DNA of 64,000 nt, from the NCBI RefSeq assembly GCF_000242595.2, contig NC_017098.1:372001-436000 (forward strand), written 5' to 3'. This document shows, one piece after another, positions 56,772 to 64,000 of this stretch (position 1 is its first letter; each line of letters starts with the position of its first letter). The notes under the pieces are model-generated. The model had not been told where the DNA came from. It saw only the letters and a program-made list of their open reading frames with translations, and searched no databases. The translations under genes were made by a program, and so were the position numbers. The DNA is from Spirochaeta africana DSM 8902. GTDB taxonomy: Bacteria > Spirochaetota > Spirochaetia > DSM-27196 > DSM-8902.

Positions 56772-59450
56772 CTATCGGCGCAGCTGCCGGGTCAGGAATT
56801 TTTCGGTCTCGACTATCACAAATACCCCGAATCCGGCGGCGGCTATAAGACCCCAGGCAGCAGCCGGGATCGGTGCGGTACCGAACAAGGGCTGCATGAA
56901 CGGCAGGTAGGTGAACCCCAGCTGCAGCAGTACCAGTGCGCCCATCAACATAAACGAGATCGGATTGTTCAGGATGGTCCGGGTAAGGCTGCTGCCGTGC
57001 AGTCGCCGTACGCTCAGCAGATAGAAGGTGTGGGCAATTACCAGGGTGTTAACCGCTATGGTGCGTGCGGTTTCCAGTTGACCCCCGGCCCAGCCAAAAC
57101 GATAGACCAGACTGAAGGCCCCCAGCGTCAGGCCACCGCTTAAAAGCGATACAAAGATGATGCGCCACAGGAACTCCGGACCGAGTATTGCCTCGTTGGC
57201 ACCACGCGGGGGGCGCTGCATAACCGCCTGCTCCATGGGTTCTACCGTAAGGGCCAGAGCCAGGGTTACTGCCGATACCATATTGACCCATAGGATCTGT
57301 ACCGGACTGATCGGCAATGTCATCCCCAGCAGCATGCCGGCGATAATCACCATAGCCTCGGCGCCGTTTGCCGGCAGCAGAAAGGTGATGGTCTTTTTTA
57401 TGTTGTCATAAATCGTGCGCCCTTCCTCGACGGCATGGATAATCGAGGCAAAGTTGTCATCGGTCAGCACCATCTCGGCGGCCTCTTTGGTTACCTCGGT
57501 ACCCTTGATCCCCATGGCAATACCGATATCCGCTCGCTTGAGCGCGGGGGCATCGTTCACCCCGTCGCCGGTCATCCCGGCCAGCAGGCCGTTCTTCTGC
57601 AGTGCCTGAACCAGCTGCAGCTTGTGCTCGGGATTGGTGCGCACAAACACACTGTGACTGCGCACTACCTCCAGCAGATCGTCGTCGCTCATCTGTGACA
57701 GCTCGGCCCCGGATACCGGTTCGGCCTCGGTATCGATGCCGAGCTGACTGGCTATGGCATGGGCGGTTATCGCATGATCCCCGGTAATCATGATTACCCG
57801 GATCCCGGCCTCTTTCGCCTCGGCAATGGCATCGATTACTTCATCGCGGGGGGGATCGATAATGCCGGTAAGCCCGAGCAGGGTAAAGTCTGCACCAAGG
57901 CTGTCATGCTCAATACCTTCAAGGGAATCTGCAGACTTGATCGCACAGGCGATTACCCGGTGACCCCGTCCGGCGGTCTCCTCCATGCGCGATAGCCACC
58001 TGTCCCGCTGCAGCTTGCGTGGTCCGTCGGCAGCAAGCTCCTGCGAGCAGAGCTCGAGAATTTTCTCGGGGGCGCCTTTCAGGAATATAACCCGCGAATC
58101 ATCCAGCTGATTCAGGGTTGCCATGTACTTGTGCTCCGACTCGAACGGGATAGTATTAATGCGCTCAGGGCGGAAGTCATGCATGTCGGCCTTGCCGGCC
58201 AGCGCCACCAGGGCACCCTCGGTCGGGCTGCCCTCGAGCTGCCAGGTTCCGTCCTGCGATTGCTGGATGTCGGCATTGTTACAGGCCCGGGCACACTGCA
58301 GCAGCTGCTGTAATGCCTGGTTGTCTGTCGGGCTAATCTCCCGGTCGTTTTCCGCAGTGGTTATGGTGCCCTCCGGTGCGTAGCCGGAGCCGCCCACCGC
58401 GTAGTCCTGCTCGGCAGTGAGAATCTCCTTTACCGTCATCTCGTTGCGGGTAAGGGTGCCGGTCTTGTCGGAGCAGATTACGCTGACCGCACCGAGGGTT
58501 TCGACCGACGGCAGCCGCCGGATAATAGCATGGCGGCGAGCCATTCGCTGAACCCCCAGTGCCAGGGTTATGGTCAGGATGGCCGGCAGTCCCTCGGGGA
58601 TCATCGCTACCACGATCGAGATCGCCGCCAGGAAGAGTTCCTCCAGTTCGTAGTCCCGGGCAAAATAGCCGAACGCAAAAAAGCCGGCGGCCAGCACCAG
58701 GATCGCCCCGGACAGCAGTGTGCCGAAGCGGTCAATCTTGCGCAGCAGCGGGGTGGTCTTTTCCTCCACCTCGGCAATCATCTGGTTGATGCGTCCAATC
58801 TCGGCGTGCTCGCCGGTGGCGATGATTACCCCGGTAGCCTCACCATAGCTCACGGTTGTTCCCGAATAGCCCATGTTGGTCCGGTCGCCTAATACCGACT
58901 GTGCATCCACCGGCTCGGTCTGCTTTTCTACCTCGGTGGATTCACCGGTCAACGCAGACTCCTCAACCCGCAGGTTCTTGACCCGCAGCAGACGTATGTC
59001 TGCCGGGATCTTGTCGCCTGACTGCAACTGCACCACATCACCAGGAACCAGCTCCTCGGCATCGAGTGTCTGACGCTTCCCGCCGCGTATAGCCCGAGCT
59101 TCCAGCGAGAGCATGTTCTTTATGCCCTCCAGCGCCTTTTCGGCCTTGCCCTCCTGGATAAAGCTCACCAGCACGTTCACCATGACCACAGCCAGGATTA
59201 CCGCAGTCTCGATCCATTCACCCATCGCCCCGGCAATTACTGCAGCTGCCAGCAGCAGATAGATCAGGACGTTGTGAAACTGCAGCAGAAACCGCAGCAG
59301 CGGTCCGCGCTTTTTTCCTTCCGGCAGGCGATTGGGGCCATAGTCCTGCAGCCGCTGGCCGGCAGTCTCGGGGCTCAGCCCCTGTTCCGGATCGGTCTCC
59401 AGATTCTGTATAACCTCTTCGGTCTTCATGGTATGCCACTGTGTACTCAT
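56772..59450 (-). CDS. P-type cation-transporting ATPase (IIA-like, ion uncertain)
   Basis: 892 residues. The phosphorylation site is VICSDKTGTLTRNEMTV, actuator TGESTEVEKQTEPV, hinge TGDGVNDAPALKRADIGIAMG and TM4 MIPEGLPAILTITLALGVQR, as in Ca-ATPases. In TM6, however, the usual Asp of N..TDG (or N..MDG) is replaced: LWVNMVSAVTLALALTVEP has Ala. This departs from classical Ca2+ pumps and leaves the ion open. TATCGT lies 6 nt before the ATG with TTGACC 17 bp further up, a leaderless geometry. Confidence 0.92.
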   Translation of the reverse strand: MSTQWHTMKTEEVIQNLETDPEQGLSPETAGQRLQDYGPNRLPEGKKRGPLLRFLLQFHNVLIYLLLAAAVIAGAMGEWIETAVILAVVMVNVLVSFIQEGKAEKALEGIKNMLSLEARAIRGGKRQTLDAEELVPGDVVQLQSGDKIPADIRLLRVKNLRVEESALTGESTEVEKQTEPVDAQSVLGDRTNMGYSGTTVSYGEATGVIIATGEHAEIGRINQMIAEVEEKTTPLLRKIDRFGTLLSGAILVLAAGFFAFGYFARDYELEELFLAAISIVVAMIPEGLPAILTITLALGVQRMARRHAIIRRLPSVETLGAVSVICSDKTGTLTRNEMTVKEILTAEQDYAVGGSGYAPEGTITTAENDREISPTDNQALQQLLQCARACNNADIQQSQDGTWQLEGSPTEGALVALAGKADMHDFRPERINTIPFESEHKYMATLNQLDDSRVIFLKGAPEKILELCSQELAADGPRKLQRDRWLSRMEETAGRGHRVIACAIKSADSLEGIEHDSLGADFTLLGLTGIIDPPRDEVIDAIAEAKEAGIRVIMITGDHAITAHAIASQLGIDTEAEPVSGAELSQMSDDDLLEVVRSHSVFVRTNPEHKLQLVQALQKNGLLAGMTGDGVNDAPALKRADIGIAMGIKGTEVTKEAAEMVLTDDNFASIIHAVEEGRTIYDNIKKTITFLLPANGAEAMVIIAGMLLGMTLPISPVQILWVNMVSAVTLALALTVEPMEQAVMQRPPRGANEAILGPEFLWRIIFVSLLSGGLTLGAFSLVYRFGWAGGQLETARTIAVNTLVIAHTFYLLSVRRLHGSSLTRTILNNPISFMLMGALVLLQLGFTYLPFMQPLFGTAPIPAAAWGLIAAAGFGVFVIVETEKFLTRQLRR

Positions 59451-59456
59451 ACGGTA

Positions 59457-59485
59457 ACGATACGACCGTTATATCGGGAGGTCAA
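59457..59485 (-). promoter_or_regulatory. Promoter of the P-type ATPase gene, leaderless geometry
   Basis: TTGACC (59480-59485), 17 bp, TATCGT (59457-59462), then 6 nt to the ATG on the minus strand. Confidence 0.6.
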
Positions 59486-59559
59486 TACGTGGGCGCAGGT
59501 AAATCCGGCTGCGCAGCGTTCTGGTAGACGCCCCGGGTAACTGACTGGTATAGTAAACT

Positions 59560-60414
59560 ATGCCAAGAATAGGAGCCCATGTATCCGCCGCTGGCGGCGC
59601 CCACAAGGCTGTGGAGCGTGCCCATGCGATCGGTGCTGACTGTGTGCAGGTTTTTTCGGGAAGCCCCAGAGGCTGGAAGCGCAAGCCCATTGACCAGGTG
59701 GATGCTGCCGCCGTTTTTGCGGCACAGCAGGCAACCGGGATCAACCCGGTGGTGACCCACGCCCTGTATCTGACCAACCTTGCCAGCGAAAATCCGGAAC
59801 AGGTGCAGAAGACCATCGATGCGATTGTATATGATCTCGAGTTTGATGCCCTGCTTGGCGGCAGTGGTGTGGTGGTGCATCTGGGCAGCCACCAGGGACG
59901 CGGCTGGGAGACGGTGCGCGATCAGACTGCCGATGCCATGGCACAGATCCTGGAACGGGCTCCCCGCAACGGCACCTTTCTTATGGAAAACTCGGCCGGC
60001 CAGCAGGGCAAGCTTTCCAGCAACCTTGAGGAGTTGCGCTGGCTGCTGGATCGCCTGCAGGCTCCGAACCTTGGCTGGTGCTTTGACACCTGCCATGCCC
60101 ATGCCGCAGGGCTGTACATGGGGGATCCGGCTGATGCAGGCGCCCGCCGTTCAGCGATTACCGAAATTGATCGGCTGCAGCTTTGGGATACGCTCAAGGT
60201 GATCCATGTGAATGACAGCCGCGATCCCTTCGACAGCGGACGCGACCGTCATGCCAACCTGGGCGAGGGGCAGATACCGGCTGAAGACCTTCGCTGTTTT
60301 TTGCGCCGGCCGGAGCTGCAGAAACTGCCGTTTATCCTGGAGGTGCCGGGGTTTGCCGGCGAGGGGCCGGATGCCGAGAATATCCGCCGGCTGCGGGAGC
60401 TGGCGGAGGGGTGA
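59560..60414 (+). CDS. nfo: Deoxyribonuclease IV (endonuclease IV)
   Basis: 284 residues. RIGAHVSAAGGAHKAVERA opens the barrel, with QVFSGSPRGWKRK, VVHLGSHQGRGW, ENSAGQQGK, LGWCFDTCHAHAAG, HVNDSRDPFDSGRDRHANLG and ILEVPGF supplying the zinc ligands. It cuts DNA 5' to abasic sites. An extended -10 TGG-TATAGT (59549-59554) lies 5 nt before the ATG and no Shine-Dalgarno is present. A gap of about 110 bp separates it from the divergent ATPase. Confidence 0.96.
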   Translation: MPRIGAHVSAAGGAHKAVERAHAIGADCVQVFSGSPRGWKRKPIDQVDAAAVFAAQQATGINPVVTHALYLTNLASENPEQVQKTIDAIVYDLEFDALLGGSGVVVHLGSHQGRGWETVRDQTADAMAQILERAPRNGTFLMENSAGQQGKLSSNLEELRWLLDRLQAPNLGWCFDTCHAHAAGLYMGDPADAGARRSAITEIDRLQLWDTLKVIHVNDSRDPFDSGRDRHANLGEGQIPAEDLRCFLRRPELQKLPFILEVPGFAGEGPDAENIRRLRELAEG

Positions 60415-60429
60415 AGGTCGGACGTGTCG

Positions 60430-60762
60430 TTATCCGATCAGTTCTTGCAGCTGGTCGGCGTCGAAACCGACCATAGCCTTTGGCTGTTTGCGGATGATCG
60501 GGGTTCGCAGCAGCTCCGGATGTTCCAGGAGTTCTTCCCGTGGATCATACTCCATCCAGGCCATGCCGCGCTTCTGAAATGCCTTGCTCTCCTCATCCAT
60601 CAGCAGGTGGTGCCCGCCGATCGAAGCGGCAACGCTGTCAAGTTCTCTGGGGCTCATTGCCTTTTGGGTCAGGTCGACAAACTGGTAATCGATCCCGCGC
60701 TCCTTCAGAAAGCGCTCGGCCTTCTGGGTCTGTTTGCATTTTCTGGTTCCAAATATCTGCAT
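60430..60762 (-). CDS. ArsC/Spx-family protein
   Basis: 110 residues with a thioredoxin-like fold. IFGTRKCKQTQKAERFLKER has a single active-site Cys near residue 9, ERGIDYQFVDL continues the family pattern, and RTPIIRKQPKAMVGFD is the conserved C-terminal region. Like YffB/Spx relatives it lacks the arsenate reductase partner Cys. TACACT lies 6 nt before the ATG with no Shine-Dalgarno. The gene converges on nfo with 15 bp between the stops. Confidence 0.87.
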   Translation of the reverse strand: MQIFGTRKCKQTQKAERFLKERGIDYQFVDLTQKAMSPRELDSVAASIGGHHLLMDEESKAFQKRGMAWMEYDPREELLEHPELLRTPIIRKQPKAMVGFDADQLQELIG

Positions 60763-60789
60763 GGCTACAGTGTAGCAATCAGTGCCGGG

Positions 60790-62127
60790 TTAGGCCATAT
60801 CCAGGGGCAGATTGAAGCTGAAACTTGAGCCCTGTCCCTCGCGGCTTGCCACCGAGAGCTGTCCGCCCAGGCGTTCGATAAAATCGTGGCAGAGGATCAG
60901 TCCGAGGCCGCTGCCAATGCTGCCGCTGGCAATGCCGTCTATGCTGCTGCCGGAGGTCGCCGCAATGGTCTGTTTGTCCAGGTCAAACAGGCTGGACAAC
61001 AGCCCGGCAGACATGCCGCTGCCGCTGTCCTGACAGGTAATGCGCACCTCATTGCTGTGCTGCTGGACGGCGAGCCGGATATTGCCCCCGCCGGGTGTGT
61101 GTTTCAGTGCATTGGACAGCAGATTGCGCACGATGGTATCCAGCATATGCGGATCGGTGCGGATCTCCAGATGGGCCGGGCAGTTCAGCTGCAGCGAGAT
61201 ATTACTCTGGCGGGCAGCAACCGCGTAGGTATCGATGTTCTTCTGCAGCGCGGTTTGCAGATTAACCGGAACAGCCTCGACCCGGATCATGCCCTGCTGG
61301 GACTGCGACCAGGTCAGCAGGTTCTCCAGGAGCTGGTAGAGCATCTCGGCGGAGATATGCAGGCTGTGAATTATCTTGTCCAGCTGGGTTTGGGTCAGAT
61401 GGTCGCGCTCGTCGGCAAGATACTGGGTCAATCCCAGAAAGCCACTGAGCGGGGAGCGCAGGTCATGGCTGACTATGGATAAAAAGCGATCCCTGGTTGC
61501 AACCGCCTCCTCGAGACTGGCGTTTTGCTGTCGTATCTGCTGTTCCTGCTGCAGCCGGATGCGGGTGCTGCGCCACAGGGTGCCGGACAGCAGCATGCCT
61601 AGGCCGGCGGCAGTGATCCCGTTCACCTGATTGGAAAGTACTACTGCAGGGTTGGCCTGAAACAGGGGGATCAGGAAGGCGAACACGGCAAATGCAGCCA
61701 GGTGATAGATGGCAGCCGGTAGGGCAGGGATGGTCAGCAGCAGACCGGCAACCACATTCCCCACCAGAAACGGGGTGATGGCCGAGGTCACCAGCTGGTC
61801 AAACGCGGCGATGGCGCTGCCGATCAGCAGAATAGCCAGATAGATGCTGTGGCTCAGCAGCGGTATCCCCCGTCCACCGCTGCCCTGTATGCGCAGTCGC
61901 CAGGCTGCGGTCCCCCAGACAGCGAACAGCAGCATCATGACAGTATGGGCGGATATGATCAGCAGCTGCCATTGCCGGGTAACCGACGGGTCAGTCTCGA
62001 GCCGCAGCAGGAACACCGCTACATGGACGGCACTCACCACGCCCCCGATGCGGGCTGCCGCAATTATCCGCCCGCTGTTGCGGTCGTTCAGCTCTGGTTG
62101 GATTGATTCGGTCGGCTGCCTCTGCAT
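60790..62127 (-). CDS. Membrane sensor histidine kinase
   Basis: 445 residues. Six or so membrane helices (residues 25-185) are followed by a coiled coil and HisKA LSIVSHDLRSPLSGFLG (His near 217). The HATPase has NLLSNALKHTPGGG, SGSGMSAGLLSSLFD and GSGLGLILCHDFIERLGG. No response regulator gene is adjacent, so it is an orphan kinase. TATGAT lies 6 nt before the ATG, with no Shine-Dalgarno. It is divergent from ychF. Confidence 0.93.
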   Translation of the reverse strand: MQRQPTESIQPELNDRNSGRIIAAARIGGVVSAVHVAVFLLRLETDPSVTRQWQLLIISAHTVMMLLFAVWGTAAWRLRIQGSGGRGIPLLSHSIYLAILLIGSAIAAFDQLVTSAITPFLVGNVVAGLLLTIPALPAAIYHLAAFAVFAFLIPLFQANPAVVLSNQVNGITAAGLGMLLSGTLWRSTRIRLQQEQQIRQQNASLEEAVATRDRFLSIVSHDLRSPLSGFLGLTQYLADERDHLTQTQLDKIIHSLHISAEMLYQLLENLLTWSQSQQGMIRVEAVPVNLQTALQKNIDTYAVAARQSNISLQLNCPAHLEIRTDPHMLDTIVRNLLSNALKHTPGGGNIRLAVQQHSNEVRITCQDSGSGMSAGLLSSLFDLDKQTIAATSGSSIDGIASGSIGSGLGLILCHDFIERLGGQLSVASREGQGSSFSFNLPLDMA

Positions 62128-62133
62128 GCGCTA

Positions 62134-62139
62134 ATCATA
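62134..62139 (-). promoter_or_regulatory. -10 element of the histidine kinase, 6 nt before the ATG
   Basis: TATGAT on the minus strand, then TAGCGC, then the ATG. The -35 17 bp upstream (ATGCAA) is weak. Confidence 0.4.
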
Positions 62140-62156
62140 ACCGATCAGCGCCGATA

Positions 62157-62185
62157 TTGCATCCATATCCGCTCCCGGATATACT
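62157..62185 (+). promoter_or_regulatory. Promoter of ychF, leaderless geometry
   Basis: TTGCAT (62157-62162), 17 bp, TATACT (62180-62185), then CCTCCA and the ATG at 62192. No purine-rich ribosome site is present. Confidence 0.65.
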
Positions 62186-62191
62186 CCTCCA

Positions 62192-63301
62192 ATGGCATTA
62201 AACTGTGGAATCGTCGGTCTGCCGAATGTCGGCAAGTCGACCCTGTTTTCGGCACTTACCTCCGCCCCGGCCGAGGCGGCAAACTATCCGTTCTGTACCA
62301 TCGACCCCAACAAAGGGATTGTAGATGTTCCCGATCCCCGCCTGGCCAAGATCACCGAGTTCATCCAGCCCAAAAAGGTAATCCCGGCTATATGTGAATT
62401 CCTGGATATTGCCGGTCTGGTAGAGGGAGCCAGCAAGGGCGAAGGACTGGGCAACCAGTTCCTGGCTCATATCCGCGAGACCGGGATAATTGCACATGTG
62501 GTGCGCTGCTTCGATGACCCTGATGTGGTACATGTTGCCGGCAGTGTTGATCCGGTCCGGGATATTGAGACCATTAACGTGGAGCTGGCTCTGGCCGACC
62601 TGGAGACCGTCGAGAAGCGGCTGACGCGTACCGAGCGCGAGACGCGATCGAACGATCGTGATGCCGCCAAGAAGGCCCAGGGTATGCTTCCGCTGCTGCA
62701 GCGCCTGAAGGACGGGTTGTCCCAGGGCACCCCTGCACGTACCCTGGGGTTCACCGATGATGAGCTGGAACTCATGCGGGACCTGCATCTTATTACCCTG
62801 AAACGCACCTTGTACGTTTGCAACGTGGATGAGGGCGGCCTGGAGGGGGACAACCCGCTGGTAGCACAGGTAGAAAAGGTGGCTGCCGGTGAGGATGCCG
62901 AGGTGATCCGTATCTGCGGTCAGCTGGAGGCGGAAATTGCTGCCCTGGAAACCCCCGAGGAGCGCGCCGAGTTCCTGGCCGAGGCGGGTCTGGAGCAGTC
63001 GGGACTGGATCGGCTGATCCATGCTGCGTATCACCTGATGGGACTGCACACCTATTTTACCGCTGGCGAGAAAGAGGTGCGTGCCTGGACCATCCCGCAG
63101 GGGGCCGCAGCACCCCAGGCTGCCGGGGTAATCCACAGCGATTTCGAGCGCGGGTTTATTGCGGCCGAGACCTTCCACTACGACGATCTGCTGGCGCTTG
63201 GCAGCAAGCAGAAGGTGCGTGAAGCCGGAAAGCTCAGGATCGAGGGCAAGAACTACATCGTGAAGGACGGGGACATTATTGAATTCAGATTCAATGTCTG
63301 A
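62192..63301 (+). CDS. ychF: Redox-regulated ATPase YchF (Obg-like)
   Basis: 369 residues. The P-loop is GIVGLPNVGKSTLFSALT, followed by EAANYPFCTIDPNKGIV, the G3 region FLDIAGLVEGASKGEGLG and a C-terminal TGS domain with YFTAGEKEVRAWTIPQG and DIIEFRFNV. The usual NKxD is NVDE, the YchF feature that shifts preference to ATP. It binds ribosomes and affects the stress response. The stop region overlaps the MATE start by 8 bp. Confidence 0.97.
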   Translation: MALNCGIVGLPNVGKSTLFSALTSAPAEAANYPFCTIDPNKGIVDVPDPRLAKITEFIQPKKVIPAICEFLDIAGLVEGASKGEGLGNQFLAHIRETGIIAHVVRCFDDPDVVHVAGSVDPVRDIETINVELALADLETVEKRLTRTERETRSNDRDAAKKAQGMLPLLQRLKDGLSQGTPARTLGFTDDELELMRDLHLITLKRTLYVCNVDEGGLEGDNPLVAQVEKVAAGEDAEVIRICGQLEAEIAALETPEERAEFLAEAGLEQSGLDRLIHAAYHLMGLHTYFTAGEKEVRAWTIPQGAAAPQAAGVIHSDFERGFIAAETFHYDDLLALGSKQKVREAGKLRIEGKNYIVKDGDIIEFRFNV

Positions 63302-64000
63302 CCGCCTGACGATGCTGCGCGAAGGGCCGGTAGCGTCTACCCTCTTCAAGCTGTCGGCACCGGCCATTGCCGGCATGGTAGTGATTGCGCTGTACAACGT
63401 TGCCGATACCTTTTTTGTAAGTCTGCTGCGCGACACCACCGCGGTAGCCGCCACCGGGATAGTCTTTCCGATGTTTCAGCTGGCCGGCGCTGTCGGGCTG
63501 ACCTTCGGCATGGGCGCTGCAAGCGTGATCAGCCGCCGTCTTGGCGAGGGGCGCCACGACAAGGCGCATCAGGCCGCCGCTACCGCCCTCTACTCTGCAG
63601 TTGTTATCGGTGGGCTGGTTTCGGCTGCCGGTGCCATTGGAATCCGGCCGCTGCTGCTGGTTTTCGGGGCTACCGAGACCGTCATGGAGCAGGCGGTACT
63701 GTACGGCCGGATCATCATCGGCGGCTCGGTATTTCTGATGGTAAACATGACTACCAACAATCTGCTGCGATCCGAGGGGGCCGCTCTGTACAGCAGCATG
63801 GGGCAGATTCTTGGTGCAGTGCTGAACATCGCCCTGGATCCGGTATTTATCTTTGTGTTTGACATGGGTATTACCGGGGCGGCGGTGGCCACGGTTATTG
63901 CCCAGGCCTGTTCAACGCTGTTTTTACTGGGGTTCTACTTTCGCCAGCGCGGTACCCTCCAGCCGCTGAATCTGCGTCATGTCCGGCTCCGGCTGGCTAC
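63294..64000 (+). CDS. MATE family efflux transporter (partial, 3' end outside window)
   Basis: The first 235 residues are present. The opening REGPVASTLFKLSAPAIAGM, then the helix VVIALYNVADTFFVS and GAASVISRRLGEGRHDKAHQ are typical of the MATE family, which exports drugs or metabolites with Na+ or H+. Six or seven helices are visible. The ATG lies inside the last codons of ychF (overlap ATGTCTGA), so translation is coupled. Substrate unknown. Confidence 0.9.
   Translation, partial: MSDRLTMLREGPVASTLFKLSAPAIAGMVVIALYNVADTFFVSLLRDTTAVAATGIVFPMFQLAGAVGLTFGMGAASVISRRLGEGRHDKAHQAAATALYSAVVIGGLVSAAGAIGIRPLLLVFGATETVMEQAVLYGRIIIGGSVFLMVNMTTNNLLRSEGAALYSSMGQILGAVLNIALDPVFIFVFDMGITGAAVATVIAQACSTLFLLGFYFRQRGTLQPLNLRHVRLRLA

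Noticed and set aside
1-64000. CRISPR arrays, insertion sequences, rRNA, tmRNA or replication origin
   Set aside because: No regularly spaced repeats, transposase genes, rRNA stretches, tmRNA core or DnaA-box clusters were seen.

Overview
The window is a dense, fairly G+C-rich (high-50s percent by eye) stretch of bacterial chromosome. I find no rRNA, phage, insertion sequence or CRISPR array. I infer a free-living member of the Spirochaetota (Spirochaeta/Alkalispirochaeta-like). This rests on overall gene content: many c-di-GMP genes, a GlpA-type dehydrogenase with a DUF1667 partner, spirochaete-looking hypothetical proteins and tRNAs without encoded CCA. No single marker proves it. The ends cut a class III nucleotide cyclase (left) and a MATE exporter (right).

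Layout. 1-7.5 kb: cyclase, a hypothetical, 5-formyl-THF cyclo-ligase, treY and treZ (trehalose from maltodextrin) and a diguanylate cyclase. 7.6-12.9 kb: an unusual GlnE adenylyltransferase with N-terminal ACT domains, then glnA with a promoter carrying repeated palindromes. 13-17.6 kb: a complete chaperone-usher pilus operon (pilin, chaperone, usher, two-domain tip subunit), divergent from an outer-membrane-like protein. 18.6-24.6 kb: a candidate small RNA, yidD, pepD, tRNA-Arg, an EIIA protein, a membrane diguanylate cyclase and an HD protein. 24.8-27.3 kb: the three-gene AMMECR1/Memo/radical-SAM cluster. 27.3-31.9 kb: glycerol catabolism (glpK, glpA, FAD reductase, DUF1667). 32-36.7 kb: DUF4168 protein, a YD-repeat-like exported protein with a two-component system, tRNA-Cys and a lipoprotein pair. 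36.7-43.4 kb: gpsA, pepF, ndk, an MFS carrier, and a sodium:solute symporter with a small membrane partner and a NusG-II protein. 43.5-46.3 kb: TtcA-like enzyme, tRNA-Leu, a structured non-coding stretch and an AT-richer Cache-GGDEF gene. 46.4-64 kb: ABC-F protein, bifunctional PBP, HtrA protease, degenerate caspase-like lipoprotein, shikimate-kinase-like protein, EndoIII-like glycosylase, HD-GYP protein, P-type ATPase, endonuclease IV, Spx/ArsC-like protein, histidine kinase, ychF and MATE.

Two themes stand out. First, c-di-GMP turnover is dense: three GGDEF proteins with intact inhibitory sites, one HD-GYP protein and one HD protein, close to a surface pilus operon. Second, many operon-leading genes have no Shine-Dalgarno but carry a -10-like TANNNT hexamer 4-7 nt before the start codon, often with a -35 about 17 bp further upstream. 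This is what leaderless mRNAs would look like. Operon-internal genes instead have clear AGGAGG sites or overlapping ATGA junctions.
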